Shown here piece by piece: positions 53,083 to 62,070 of a stretch of DNA of 64,000 nucleotides (position 1 is its first letter; the number at the start of each line of letters is the position of its first letter). The notes beneath the pieces are model-generated. The model was not told the DNA's origin and searched no databases. It worked only from the letters and a program-made list of their open reading frames with translations. The DNA is from Flavobacterium coralii (lineage in GTDB: Bacteria; Bacteroidota; Bacteroidia; Flavobacteriales; Flavobacteriaceae): NCBI RefSeq assembly GCF_019891545.1, contig NZ_JAHDIU010000003.1, forward strand, positions 310,001 through 374,000, given 5' to 3'. Made by a program: the position numbers and the translations under genes.

Positions 53083-53700
53083 TTACGCTTCGTTAAACGG
53101 AATTATCTTTTTATCGAATAGCTCGGTAACATCTTCTGAACCTTTTTGCAGGTGCCATACTTTAAACCCAAGTGCTTCAGCGGCATCGGTATTAAATTTT
53201 TTATCATCTACCAGTAGTGTACGCTTAGGCTGTATGTCATGATTATTAATAAGGTAATTATATGCGCCTTCATCCGGCTTGCGTATGCCAATTTCATGGC
53301 TGAAGTACACTTTCTCAAAGCACTGGTAAAAGTCGCTGTAAAAAGAAGCACCTGAGTCATGCTCGAATTTTTCTATATGTATAGGGTCGGTATTGCTTAA
53401 CAGGAACAGGCGATAGCTGGTAGCCAGTTTTTGCAGGAACTCCAGTCGGTAAAGCGGAAAATTCTCTATACCTGCGTTCCATGCTTCTTTTATAGCTTCT
53501 AAAGAAGCATTGTCAGTATAAGGCTGCAACCCTTTAAGGAATTCCTTTGCAGAAATAACTCCTGTTTCGAGCTGCTTTTCCAGCTCTTCAAGATCTTCAT
53601 TCCACTCAGTAAGTCCAAGGCTTGCCAAAGCCTCATCTTTGGCTTTACTGTTTTTGTTTATAAAAACATCTCCGAAATCAAATACTATCGTGTTAACCAT
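53083..53700 (-). CDS. HAD-superfamily hydrolase
   Basis: The 205-residue protein has HAD motif I (IVFDFGDVFIN, with the nucleophile Asp), motif II LFLLSNTD near residue 106, motif III lysine in EIGIRKPDEGAY and motif IV LLVDDKKFN. It belongs to the HAD-IA group like YihX and acid phosphatases. The substrate may be a sugar phosphate or nucleotide. It overlaps the end of ribD by 8 bases and is therefore a candidate for the missing riboflavin-pathway phosphatase, an inference from position only. Confidence 0.85.
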   Translation of the reverse strand: MVNTIVFDFGDVFINKNSKAKDEALASLGLTEWNEDLEELEKQLETGVISAKEFLKGLQPYTDNASLEAIKEAWNAGIENFPLYRLEFLQKLATSYRLFLLSNTDPIHIEKFEHDSGASFYSDFYQCFEKVYFSHEIGIRKPDEGAYNYLINNHDIQPKRTLLVDDKKFNTDAAEALGFKVWHLQKGSEDVTELFDKKIIPFNEA

Positions 53701-54751
53701 AATTCCTGAAAATTAAAAGTTCGTCTTCTGCAATGCTTAACTTTTTTGTGGGTGCGCCGGTTAGCGACGGGGCTTTGGTGCCTCCGTTAAAGACGCTCTT
53801 ACCCTTAAATATCCTTGCCTCATCCCATAAGCCTGCATCTATAAACAGTTGCAGCGTTTGCTGCCCGCCCTCTACAATAACCGACTGTATAGTGCGGTGG
53901 TACAATACATTTGCAATTGTGGTGGCAATGTTCTCATCAAAGCTGATGTTTTCATATTCAAGGTTCTCTAAGTTACTTAAACCTGTAACCTCTGTCAAGA
54001 ATATTGATTTTATTTTAAGATTTTTAACAGCATATCTGTTGCTAATCCTGCCGTTACGGTCAAGGATTATACGAACCGGGTTTAGGCCTGTCCAGTCGCG
54101 AACATCCAGTTGCGGGTTGTCGTCAATCACGGTTTGCGTGCCTGCGAGTATCGCCATTTCTTCGCTGCGCCATTTGTGCACCAGTTGGCGCGCGTAGGGC
54201 CCTGTTATCCAATACGGCTTTTTTTCAGTATTTTCTCTTTTTTCCGTAGGCGGTGCTATGTAACCATCGGCCGTCTCTGCCCACTTTAATATTATGTACG
54301 GGCGTTTCTTTTCATGAAAGGTAAAAAACCTGCGGTTAAACTCCCTGCATTCTTTTTCCAAAACCCCGACAATAACATTTTTGCCAGCTTCACGCAGCCT
54401 GCGGATGCCCTCCCCGGCAACTTTTTCGTGCGGGTCGGTAGTGCCTATAACTATGTTAGGTATCTGCTGTTGGATGATAAGGTCGCAACAGGGCGGCGTT
54501 TTACCGTAGTGGCTGCACGGCTCAAGGCTTACATATAACGTGGCATGTGGAATATGGTGTCTGTCCTGCTCTTTAACTGAGTTGAAACAGTTAACCTCTC
54601 CGTGCGGCCCGCCATAAGCAGAGGTATAGCCTTCGCCAATTATACGGCCTTCGTGTACCAGTACCGAGCCCACACAGGGGTTGGGCATGGCAGCTCTTAG
54701 TCCGTTTGCTGCCAGTTCAAGGCAGCGCTGCATGTATATTTCGTGATCCAT
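53693..54751 (-). CDS. ribD: Bifunctional riboflavin deaminase/reductase RibD
   Basis: The 352-residue protein has an N-terminal cytidine-deaminase-like domain with the zinc motifs HGEVNCFN and EPCSHYGKTPPCCD, then a reductase domain starting RPYIILKWAETADGYIAP and ending with VIVEGGQQTLQLFI. It deaminates and then reduces the pyrimidine intermediate of riboflavin synthesis. The gene is coupled to a downstream HAD phosphatase and divergent from a GNAT-prmC unit. Confidence 0.95.
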   Translation of the reverse strand: MDHEIYMQRCLELAANGLRAAMPNPCVGSVLVHEGRIIGEGYTSAYGGPHGEVNCFNSVKEQDRHHIPHATLYVSLEPCSHYGKTPPCCDLIIQQQIPNIVIGTTDPHEKVAGEGIRRLREAGKNVIVGVLEKECREFNRRFFTFHEKKRPYIILKWAETADGYIAPPTEKRENTEKKPYWITGPYARQLVHKWRSEEMAILAGTQTVIDDNPQLDVRDWTGLNPVRIILDRNGRISNRYAVKNLKIKSIFLTEVTGLSNLENLEYENISFDENIATTIANVLYHRTIQSVIVEGGQQTLQLFIDAGLWDEARIFKGKSVFNGGTKAPSLTGAPTKKLSIAEDELLIFRNYG

Positions 54752-54798
54752 CAGGCAGGTTTAGCAAAGCGTAAAGTTACAAAATCCGCAAATAGTAG

Positions 54799-54806
54799 TA
54801 GCTTTG
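54799..54806 (+). promoter_or_regulatory. TANNTTTG element adjacent to the GNAT start
   Basis: TAGCTTTG is followed by CCTT and then the ATG at 54811, a 4-base spacing that implies a leaderless or nearly leaderless transcript. Confidence 0.5.
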
Positions 54807-54810
54807 CCTT

Positions 54811-55299
54811 ATGAATAGTGTAATCCGTAAAATTGAGCAGCAGGATAATGCAGCAGTAGCAAAGGTTATACGCACCGTGCTGGAAGAACACAATGTACCT
54901 AAAGTGGGTACTGCTTATGCCGACAAGTCTTTGGACTGTATGTATGAAACCTACTCAGCACCCGGCGCTTCCTATTTTGTGGTTGATGATAATGGCATGA
55001 TAACCGGTGGTGCAGGCATAGCCCCGCTTGAAGGCGGCAACCCTGATACATGCGAATTACAGAAAATGTATTTTCTCGACACTGCAAGGGGCAGGGGCAC
55101 AGGTACTGCCATGATGCAGGCGTGTCTTGATTTTGCAGTTGAAGCAGGTTATAAATACTGCTACCTCGAAACTATGCCTTATATGGAGGCGGCACAAAAG
55201 CTATATAAAAAATCGGGTTTTGAATATATAGATGCGCCTATGGGCAATACAGGCCACACCTCCTGCCCGGTATGGATGCTTAAGAAATTAACTGCCTGA
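54811..55299 (+). CDS. GNAT family N-acetyltransferase
   Basis: The 162-residue protein has the GNAT fold: VVDDNGMITGGAGIAPL, LQKMYFLDTARGRGTGTAMMQACLDFAVEAGY with the acetyl-CoA loop RGRGTG, and MEAAQKLYKKSGFEYI. The acceptor is unknown. It is 16 bases upstream of prmC and shares its transcript. Confidence 0.85.
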   Translation: MNSVIRKIEQQDNAAVAKVIRTVLEEHNVPKVGTAYADKSLDCMYETYSAPGASYFVVDDNGMITGGAGIAPLEGGNPDTCELQKMYFLDTARGRGTGTAMMQACLDFAVEAGYKYCYLETMPYMEAAQKLYKKSGFEYIDAPMGNTGHTSCPVWMLKKLTA

Positions 55300-55315
55300 C
55301 GTAACGCCCACACCA

Positions 55316-56161
55316 ATGAAACTTAGAGACTACCGAAATAATTTTACTGAACAATTATCCCAGTTATATGACACTGTTGAAGCAGAGCGCTTTTTTATCA
55401 TTACGCTTGAAGAGCTTAAAGGCTGGAACCGCAGCAGGCTTGCACTGAATTCTGATGAAGAAATGACACCTGATGAGGTTAGGCAATGGGATGAGGTACT
55501 GCAACATCTTAAGGAGCAGAAACCAATACAATATATTTTTGGTAAAGCCTGGTTTTATGGGCTTGAATTCAGGGTAAACGAAAACACGCTGATACCCCGC
55601 CCCGAAACGGAAGAACTGGTAGAGTGGATAATATCTGAAAATAAAAACAGGCAGGATATTACAATACTTGATATAGGTACAGGCTCCGGGTGCATAGCGG
55701 TATCACTTGCTAAAAACCTGCCCTATGCGAAGGTGTTTGCGCTGGATGTTTCTGAACAGGCTTTAGAGGTTGCCAAACATAATGCTAAGGCTAACGGTGC
55801 TAACGTAACTTTTATTAAGGAAGATATACTATCCGTAGAGGCATTGTCCCAGCAATTTGACATTATAGTTTCTAACCCGCCCTATGTGAGGCATCTTGAA
55901 AAGGCTGAAATTAAAGACAATGTGCTTCAGTATGAGCCGCACCTTGCCCTTTTTGTCGAAGATGACGATGCATTGTTGTTTTACCGCACTATAGCGCAAC
56001 TCGGTAAAAGCAGCCTTAAACAAGGCGGAATGCTCTACTTTGAAATAAACCAGTATCTGGGTAATGAAACCGTAAACATGCTGGCCGAAAGCCACTACAA
56101 AGACGTTATCCTGAAAAAAGATATGTTCGGGAACGACAGGATGGTAAAAGCACAACTGTAA
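55316..56161 (+). CDS. prmC: Peptide chain release factor N5-glutamine methyltransferase
   Basis: The 281-residue protein has the HemK/PrmC N-terminal helical domain (IQYIFGKAWFYGLEFRVNENTLIPRPETEELVEWI) and a Rossmann methyltransferase domain with ILDIGTGSGCIAVSLA and the catalytic SNPPYV. It methylates the GGQ glutamine of release factors. It abuts the convergent ABC permease gene with no intergenic base. Confidence 0.95.
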   Translation: MKLRDYRNNFTEQLSQLYDTVEAERFFIITLEELKGWNRSRLALNSDEEMTPDEVRQWDEVLQHLKEQKPIQYIFGKAWFYGLEFRVNENTLIPRPETEELVEWIISENKNRQDITILDIGTGSGCIAVSLAKNLPYAKVFALDVSEQALEVAKHNAKANGANVTFIKEDILSVEALSQQFDIIVSNPPYVRHLEKAEIKDNVLQYEPHLALFVEDDDALLFYRTIAQLGKSSLKQGGMLYFEINQYLGNETVNMLAESHYKDVILKKDMFGNDRMVKAQL

Positions 56162-57406
56162 CTATTCATAACGAAGTGCTTCTACAGGATCAAGCGCAGC
56201 AGCTTTTATGGCAGGATAAGAACCCGAAAATAATGTAACTACCAGAATTGTGGTAAGCGCTGCCGTAATAGCAAGCCACGGCATAGGGAAGGAAGTGTCC
56301 ATTATAAGTGATACACCTACGCCACCAACTAAAATTCCGAGTAAGATGCCAAGGAAACCCCCGATAAGGCTTATTACCAGTGTTTCAGTGAAAAACTGCA
56401 TGGCTATGGTGCCTTTTGTAGCTCCTAAGGACTTTCGCACGCCAATTTCCCGCGTACGCTCGGTTACTGACACCAGCATAATGTTCATTAGGGCAATGGA
56501 TGAGCCGAATACGGTTATAATACCGATAACCCATGCGGCAATTTGTAGTGTGTCGGTTTGCGAGCGAAGGGTTTCTATTAGCTCATCGCTGCGTTCTATA
56601 CCAAAGTTATCATCTTCCACCGGGTTAAGGCTCCTTACGCGCCTCATGCTTATGATAGCTTCATCTACGGCAGCATCAAAAAACTGGCGGTTGCCAATCA
56701 TTACCTTTATCTCATAATCTATATTAGGCGCTGTAAAAAGCGAGCGTGCCAGTTGTATGGGTATTATAACCCTTAAGTCCTGCCTGTCGCCAAAGGTAGA
56801 GCCACGCTCTTTAAGCACACCTATAACCTTAAACCTTGCCCCGCGTATGGATATCGTTTTGCCTATAGGATTAACATCTTTAAACAGCCCCTCTTCAAAG
56901 TCAGAGCCCAGTATGCAGACATAGTTGTTGTTGCTTACATCAAAATTATTAAAGTTGCGGCCTTTGGTAAGTTCCAGTCCTGAATTGGGCAGGAAATTCT
57001 CATCGGCACCCACAATATTTATTTCAGGGTCGGTTTTTTCATCCTGGTGCTTTACCTCTATGCCGCTTGCCGCCGTAAACGATAATGATACCTGCGTTGT
57101 TGGGTAATTATATTTCTCTTTAAATTCTTTTGCCTGCGGATAGGATATTATAGGGTTAACTTTTGCATTCTGCCTGTTGCGTCCAAGCTGCTCAGAAAAG
57201 TCATAGCGGCTGATAGAAAAAGTATTGGTACCCATGCTGGCAAAGTTGCCCGTTATAGTATTCTCTAATACCGCAACACCCGCAAGTATACCCACCAGTG
57301 CAAAAATACCTATGCCTATAATGGCTACGGTTAGTATAGTACGTAACAACTGGCTTCGGATAGCACCCAGGGCTATTTTGGTATTTTCGCGGAACAGGTT
57401 AAACAT
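56162..57406 (-). CDS. MacB/FtsX-type ABC transporter permease
   Basis: The start at 57406 (MFNLFRENTKIALGAIRSQLLRT) is preferred over an ATG ten codons upstream. The 414-residue protein has one N-terminal helix, a periplasmic MacB-PCD domain (with IVGADENFLPNSGLELTKGRNF and GARFKVIGVLKERGSTFG) and three C-terminal FtsX-type helices with REIGVRKSLGATKGTI and DPVEALRYE at the end. No ATPase gene is adjacent. It likely exports lipoprotein or peptide substrates or works in envelope stress. Confidence 0.9.
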   Translation of the reverse strand: MFNLFRENTKIALGAIRSQLLRTILTVAIIGIGIFALVGILAGVAVLENTITGNFASMGTNTFSISRYDFSEQLGRNRQNAKVNPIISYPQAKEFKEKYNYPTTQVSLSFTAASGIEVKHQDEKTDPEINIVGADENFLPNSGLELTKGRNFNNFDVSNNNYVCILGSDFEEGLFKDVNPIGKTISIRGARFKVIGVLKERGSTFGDRQDLRVIIPIQLARSLFTAPNIDYEIKVMIGNRQFFDAAVDEAIISMRRVRSLNPVEDDNFGIERSDELIETLRSQTDTLQIAAWVIGIITVFGSSIALMNIMLVSVTERTREIGVRKSLGATKGTIAMQFFTETLVISLIGGFLGILLGILVGGVGVSLIMDTSFPMPWLAITAALTTILVVTLFSGSYPAIKAAALDPVEALRYE

Positions 57407-57509
57407 CGGCTGGTAATTTATGGCACTAAAATACAAATTTGTTTCAGCATTTGCAGGTAAAGTTGCATAATCAGTATGCCAAAGCTTTTACGGCTAACGC
57501 CCGAGTGCG

Positions 57510-57517
57510 TATATTTG
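57510..57517 (+). promoter_or_regulatory. TANNTTTG -7 element upstream of hisS
   Basis: TATATTTG followed by CAG lies 27 bases before the hisS ATG at 57545. Confidence 0.5.
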
Positions 57518-57544
57518 CAGTAAATAACCTCAATAATTTAAACA

Positions 57545-58915
57545 ATGGCACAAAAACCGGGAATACCAAAAGGCACACGCGATTTTTCACCTGCAGAAGT
57601 AGCAAAAAGGCAATACATTATTTCGGTGATGAAGCATCATTTCGAGGCTTTTGGTTTCCAGCCCATTGAAACACCTTCTTTTGAAAATTATGATACCCTG
57701 ATGGGTAAGTATGGCGAAGAAGGCGACAGGCTTATTTTTAAGATTTTAAACAGTGGTGATTATCTGGCCAAAGCCAATGAAGAATATCTTACTTCAAAAG
57801 ACAGCAACAAGCTGACATCACAGATATCCGAGAAGGCACTGCGCTATGACCTTACCGTGCCTTTTGCGCGCTATGTAGTACAGCACCAGAATGAGATTGA
57901 GTTCCCGTTCCGCCGTTACCAGATACAGCCGGTATGGAGAGCAGACCGCCCGCAGAAAGGCCGTTTCAGGGAGTTTTACCAGTGCGATGCAGATGTAGTA
58001 GGCAGCACCTCTTTATGGCAGGAGGCAGAGCTTGTACAGCTTTATGACAGTGTATTCTCTGACCTCGGGCTTAAAGGCGTTACCATCAAAATTAATAACC
58101 GCAAGGTATTATCAGGCATTGCCGAAGTAATAGGCGCAAAAGATAAACTTATCGATTTTACCGTAGCGCTGGATAAGCTTGACAAGGTAGGCGAAGAGGG
58201 TGTAAAGAAAGAAATGCTGGAAAAAGGCATAGCTGCCGAAGCTATAGAAAAGGTGCAACCGTTGTTCAGCTTTACAGGCAGTGTTAACGAGAAACTGGAA
58301 CAATTATCCCAACTCTTAGCATCATCTGATGAAGGTATGAAGGGAGTAGAGGAGTTGCGCTTTATCTGCGAAAAAGTGCTTGAGCTTGGCCTGAACCAAT
58401 CTATACTCGACCTTGATGTTACGCTTGCACGCGGGCTTAATTATTACACGGGGGCTATTTTTGAAGTTACCGCACCAAAAGAAGTAGCAATGGGCTCTAT
58501 TGGCGGTGGCGGCCGTTATGACGACCTTACCGGTATATTCGGGCTGAAGAACATGAGTGGTGTAGGTATCTCGTTTGGATTAGACCGTATTTACCTGGTG
58601 CTGGAAGAAATGGGGCTTTTCCCCGATACGGTTACCGAAGGCACAAAAGCATTGTTTATAAACTTTGGCGATGAAGAAGCGTTTTACAGTATGAAGGCTA
58701 TAAAGAAATTGCGGAGCCTGGGCCACAAGGTAGAACTGTACCCTGACAAGGCAAAAGTGAGCAAGCAGTTTCAGCACGCCGATAAACGCGGTATTACCTT
58801 TGCTGTGCTTACCGGCCAGGAAGAAATAGATAAAAATATGTTTACCCTTAAAAATCTTATAACAGGTACTCAGGAAACCCTGCCGCTGGAAGATTTGATA
58901 CAGCGTTTAGGTTAA
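57545..58915 (+). CDS. hisS: Histidyl-tRNA synthetase
   Basis: The 456-residue class II synthetase has [19 protein letters not shown] at the start, motif 2 ([30 protein letters not shown] region), the histidine-specific [14 protein letters not shown], and motif 3 [14 protein letters not shown]. The C-terminal anticodon-binding domain is present. It charges tRNA-His. A symmetrical terminator separates it from the next, convergent gene. Confidence 0.97.
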   Translation: MAQKPGIPKGTRDFSPAEVAKRQYIISVMKHHFEAFGFQPIETPSFENYDTLMGKYGEEGDRLIFKILNSGDYLAKANEEYLTSKDSNKLTSQISEKALRYDLTVPFARYVVQHQNEIEFPFRRYQIQPVWRADRPQKGRFREFYQCDADVVGSTSLWQEAELVQLYDSVFSDLGLKGVTIKINNRKVLSGIAEVIGAKDKLIDFTVALDKLDKVGEEGVKKEMLEKGIAAEAIEKVQPLFSFTGSVNEKLEQLSQLLASSDEGMKGVEELRFICEKVLELGLNQSILDLDVTLARGLNYYTGAIFEVTAPKEVAMGSIGGGGRYDDLTGIFGLKNMSGVGISFGLDRIYLVLEEMGLFPDTVTEGTKALFINFGDEEAFYSMKAIKKLRSLGHKVELYPDKAKVSKQFQHADKRGITFAVLTGQEEIDKNMFTLKNLITGTQETLPLEDLIQRLG

Positions 58916-58921
58916 AAAAAG

Positions 58922-58946
58922 AATCCCGCCAATGGCGGGATTTTAA
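58922..58946. terminator. Bidirectional intrinsic terminator after hisS
   Basis: AATCCCGCC (58922-58930) and GGCGGGATT (58934-58942) form a 9-base perfect stem with a 3-base loop, flanked by an A-run on the left and TT-rich sequence on the right. It can stop hisS and the convergent small gene. Confidence 0.9.
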
Positions 58947-58969
58947 TTTAATTGTGTTTTTAGGATAGC

Positions 58970-59203
58970 TTACTTAACAGCATCCAGGATATTGATCTTG
59001 CTTTTTTGCACACTACCGGAGTTGTCCTGTAGTATCTCAATACCCAAAATTTCGAAAGGACGTTCAATCTGGTTGCCGTTGTGATCAAGATAATCCATAA
59101 CCAGTTCGTCAAAATTGTCCGGATGAAGTGTGATAGCTACACTGTCGGTAAGCTCATTTTCAAGAATGAAATTACGCATTCCGTCGTAAGTAATTTTTTC
59201 CAT
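58970..59203 (-). CDS. Small conserved-looking hypothetical protein
   Basis: The 77-residue protein starts at ATG 59203 (MEKITYDGMRNFILEN); an in-frame ATG two codons upstream is equally possible. It is acidic, with no signal peptide and no motif I recognise. It lies between the hisS terminator and a 150-base gap, so it is an independent unit. Codon use resembles its neighbours, which supports it being real. Confidence 0.6.
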   Translation of the reverse strand: MEKITYDGMRNFILENELTDSVAITLHPDNFDELVMDYLDHNGNQIERPFEILGIEILQDNSGSVQKSKINILDAVK

Positions 59204-59352
59204 AAGCATATAAGTTTAGTTAGTATAAAAGTATATAAGTTGGATGAATAAAATATTGTTAAAACTGTTAAAGTTTGCTAATTTAACACATGTTGGAACT
59301 TTTGTTAGAAAATAACAGAATTATTCTGACTAATAGTTGAAATATCCTCAAT

Positions 59353-59982
59353 TCAATTTTTTGCTTCTGAAAAGTCGATTATGCCCCCGCCGCTGTCACC
59401 GGATGTTACTGTTTTATCGGTAGCCAGGCTCCAGTTAATACCGCTGAATTTCTTCTTTAATTCGGCTACATCCCTGTTAAACCTGTTCCATATAAATATG
59501 CGTGGCGAGCCGGGTGCTGCACTTTCGGCATAGGAAAGCTCTCCTATATAGGTTATTTCGCCCTTCTTAATTTCAAAAGGTATAGCAAACTTTTTGCTGT
59601 TGTTTACCATGCCTGTATAACCGATATGGTCAAGGTAATTGTATTGAGTAAATGCATATTTGCCGGGCGGCCTGTTAATAACGAACAGGTATGTTTTGCT
59701 GTTATTAAAATCGCCGTTATAGGCACGGTCGCTTTTTACACGTGTGCGTATCTCGATTTTACCATCGTTCTTCTTAATGAATTTGCTGTCGCCTTCGATG
59801 GGTTCATAAAAAAAGCGATAAATATCATTTCGCGGAGCATCGCCTTCAAAAGTAATAGTACCTACCGCAAGGCCGTTTTCGGCACCTGCATCAAACGTAT
59901 CGGGAACTTCGTCGGCTGCTGCCGGCCTGCACGACACCATCATTACCAAAAGCAGGGGCAGGACTGTAAAAATTGTTTTCAT
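59353..59982 (-). CDS. Hypothetical lipoprotein
   Basis: The 209-residue protein has a lipoprotein signal ending VMMVSC with Cys at residue 18. The mature region reads as a beta-rich domain (AVGTITFEGDAPRNDIYRFFYEP, KYAFTQYNYLDHIGYTGMV, ITYIGELSYAESAAPGSPRIF), reminiscent of DUF2846-type lipoproteins but too weak to assign. A near-consensus promoter (TATCTTTA on the minus strand at 60012-60005) lies upstream. Function is unknown. Confidence 0.7.
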   Translation of the reverse strand: MKTIFTVLPLLLVMMVSCRPAAADEVPDTFDAGAENGLAVGTITFEGDAPRNDIYRFFYEPIEGDSKFIKKNDGKIEIRTRVKSDRAYNGDFNNSKTYLFVINRPPGKYAFTQYNYLDHIGYTGMVNNSKKFAIPFEIKKGEITYIGELSYAESAAPGSPRIFIWNRFNRDVAELKKKFSGINWSLATDKTVTSGDSGGGIIDFSEAKN

Positions 59983-60147
59983 AAAAGATAATTAAGCATT
60001 TATGTAAAGATACAAAATTGGCAGCTATGAGTTGGTTTAACGTAACCTTACCACTAATTAACATTACCCTATAACATGTTTATTATCAGTATAGCTAATT
60101 TTACTGTTACTGATAAGAGGTTAATTATTAATTCAAAAAACAAAATT

Positions 60148-60429
60148 ATGACACTTAAAAACGATCACTCAGAAGGTAAAGTGGCAAAAGCCATAGAAAG
60201 CCAGACATCTAAATTGCCATCAGACACTTTTTTATGGGCTGCGCTTGGCTCTATGGCAGTATCTGCTACATTAAAAATATTTGGTAAAGATAAGTCGGCA
60301 CTATTTGTAGGGCAGTGGGCAGCGCCTTTCCTGCTTCTAGGCGTTTACAACAAAATTGTAAAGGTAGAAGGCCATGATAAGGAAGATCACTCTATAAGTG
60401 ATTATGCAGAGCCGGACGGCATTCTGTAA
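60148..60429 (+). CDS. Small membrane-associated hypothetical protein
   Basis: ATG 60148 gives a 93-residue protein; a longer in-frame reading from 60076 would begin in non-coding-looking A+T-rich sequence. Two moderately hydrophobic segments (FLWAALGSMAVSATLKIFG and LFVGQWAAPFLLLGVYNKIV) suggest a small membrane hairpin with charged ends. I do not recognise the family with certainty. A clear terminator follows. Confidence 0.65.
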   Translation: MTLKNDHSEGKVAKAIESQTSKLPSDTFLWAALGSMAVSATLKIFGKDKSALFVGQWAAPFLLLGVYNKIVKVEGHDKEDHSISDYAEPDGIL

Positions 60430-60442
60430 CTAAAGCATTGAG

Positions 60443-60465
60443 CCCTGCATTATGCAGGGTTTTTT
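60443..60465 (+). terminator. Intrinsic terminator
   Basis: CCCTGCA (60443-60449) and TGCAGGG (60453-60459) form a 7-base stem with a 3-base loop followed by six T. It overlaps the last codons of the convergent NUDIX gene. Confidence 0.85.
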
Positions 60466-60925
60466 ATTGCTGTTTTATGAGAAGTATTGCTTCATCCAGA
60501 AATCCAACCTGCCGTTCGTTTATAAGCTTTACAGCTTCATTGTAGGTGAACCAGCCTGCCTTATCTACTTCGGGAAAGGTTTTCTTTAAACCCGACTTTG
60601 GCGGCCATTCTATTTCAAATGTATTGCATTTAAGAGTGTTGCAGTCAAAATCTCCATTTGCAGCCCAGCAATACACTTTTTTGCCGCCTCTCTGTATAAT
60701 GGGTTGCAGCTCCTTGAACGGAGGCCGGGGCCTGTAACCGGTTTCTTCCTCAAATTCGCGCAGTGCACAATCCTGTAGCGCTTCACCTTCTTCGGGTTCG
60801 CCTTTTGGTATAGTCCACCAGCCCTCATGCTTTTTGGCAAAGAAGGGCCCGCCGGGGTGCACGAGTAAAAACTCTGTTGCAGTTTCACCCTCGCGGTACA
60901 GTAGTATGCCGGCACTAACTTTCAT
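60464..60925 (-). CDS. NUDIX hydrolase
   Basis: ATG 60925 (MKVSAGILLYREG) gives a 153-residue protein of normal length; an upstream in-frame start would add 22 residues inside the previous gene. The Nudix box GEPEEGEALQDCALREFEEETGY is complete, preceded by HEGWWTIPKG. It cleaves a nucleoside-diphosphate-linked substrate. The start overlaps the EcsC-like gene by 11 bases, indicating co-transcription. Confidence 0.9.
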   Translation of the reverse strand: MKVSAGILLYREGETATEFLLVHPGGPFFAKKHEGWWTIPKGEPEEGEALQDCALREFEEETGYRPRPPFKELQPIIQRGGKKVYCWAANGDFDCNTLKCNTFEIEWPPKSGLKKTFPEVDKAGWFTYNEAVKLINERQVGFLDEAILLIKQQ

Positions 60926-61580
60926 TAGTTTGTGTTTCTGTATAAGTTGTACTTCCGAAACTCCTGAAATATTCCGTAGCAATATCACCAAAATTTTTCA
61001 TGGTAAAGTAGTTGAAGCCCCCACCTACAACAGCGCCTATACCAAAAGGGATAAACCTGCCCATTGCGGTACCGCCTTTTTTAGCCCCATATTTGGCAAT
61101 TAGTTTTTTACCGATTTTCTGGTTGACGCGGTTACGGATACGGTCATTAAAATGTGAATTAAAGTGTTGCACTGCCAAAGAGGAATTATTGTTGGCAATG
61201 GCAGCTTTAGGAGTAAGCACCCCCGACCATACCCCCAGTACAGAAGCAAACTCTACGTCGAAGTTATGTTCTATATCCCTGCCATATATAAGTGCTGTAC
61301 CATAGCATACAGAGCCCATCCACTTCAGCATAATAAGCATATCGGCAGAAAAGGTACCTGCTTCTACTGCTGCCTGTGCAATGGTTCCCAGCCCGGGCAC
61401 AATACCCGGCAATGCGCTCACGGCGCCAACAGAAGTGTATTTATTGCGAATCTTTTTTATATAAAGTTTTGCAATATCTTCAGTCGGCATGCCGGGGTGC
61501 GACAGCCGCAGCATGTTTACATTTTTACGCACTTCTTTATAATCAGGGCGCACTTTGGCTATGATTTTGCTTAAATCCAT
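60915..61580 (-). CDS. EcsC family protein
   Basis: The 221-residue protein has EcsC-family features: RNKYTSVGAVSALPGIVPGLGTIAQAAVEAGTFSADMLIML and GRFIPFGIGAVVGGGFNYFTMKNFGD near the C-terminus, with glycine-rich hydrophobic stretches. EcsC proteins are of uncertain function and may be membrane-associated. It is coupled to the NUDIX gene downstream. Confidence 0.8.
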   Translation of the reverse strand: MDLSKIIAKVRPDYKEVRKNVNMLRLSHPGMPTEDIAKLYIKKIRNKYTSVGAVSALPGIVPGLGTIAQAAVEAGTFSADMLIMLKWMGSVCYGTALIYGRDIEHNFDVEFASVLGVWSGVLTPKAAIANNNSSLAVQHFNSHFNDRIRNRVNQKIGKKLIAKYGAKKGGTAMGRFIPFGIGAVVGGGFNYFTMKNFGDIATEYFRSFGSTTYTETQTNES

Positions 61581-61637
61581 GCTATGGGTACTGCAAATAG
61601 CGTTCCATGTAATTTATAAGTGCCTTGTGCCTTTGTT

Positions 61638-61904
61638 TCAGCGTTTTGTCTTTTTAGATATATTATCCTGAGTATCTTCAAAAAGCTCTTTGCGCAGTAT
61701 GCGTTCTACATCTTCAAGCGTGGCACAGCGCAGCTTTTGTGTGCCGAACTCCGTGCGTACCTCAAGCGTAACCGTTTCTATGCCGGTAAGGTCTTCTTTA
61801 AGGTAATCCTGCATATCGGTAATAGAATAAAACCATTCTTTATCATACTGCACCTTCCTGATTGACGAATCTTTGCGTATAACTTCTTCCTTTAGCTTTT
61901 TCAT
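61638..61904 (-). CDS. Small hypothetical protein, weakly Bro-N-like
   Basis: The start at 61904 (MKKLKEEVIRKDSSIRKVQYD) is chosen because the upstream extension is hydrophobic and crosses a promoter. The 88-residue protein contains YDKEWFYSITDMQDYLKE, which faintly recalls the N-terminal part of phage antirepressor (Bro-N) proteins found scattered in Bacteroidota, but no prophage is visible around it. I give no function. Confidence 0.6.
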   Translation of the reverse strand: MKKLKEEVIRKDSSIRKVQYDKEWFYSITDMQDYLKEDLTGIETVTLEVRTEFGTQKLRCATLEDVERILRKELFEDTQDNISKKTKR

Positions 61905-61917
61905 TTGCTGCTTTTTG

Positions 61918-61925
61918 CAAAGATA
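61918..61925 (-). promoter_or_regulatory. TANNTTTG -7 element upstream of the 88-residue gene
   Basis: On the minus strand TATCTTTG lies 13 bases before the ATG at 61904, giving a very short leader. Confidence 0.5.
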
Positions 61926-62070
61926 CAGCAAAACAAAAGCAGCAGATGTTATGAATAACTTAATTGAAAAAGTGCTATTTTTAGCAAAATCATACTTAGA
62001 TGAGAGTATGTATGTAAGAAAAAACAAGTAGCAGCGTTACCATAATTAACCAAACATAACCGACTAAAAC

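Noticed and set aside
61638-62027. Prophage remnant suggested by a weak Bro-N resemblance
   Set aside because: No integrase, structural phage gene or attachment repeat is nearby.
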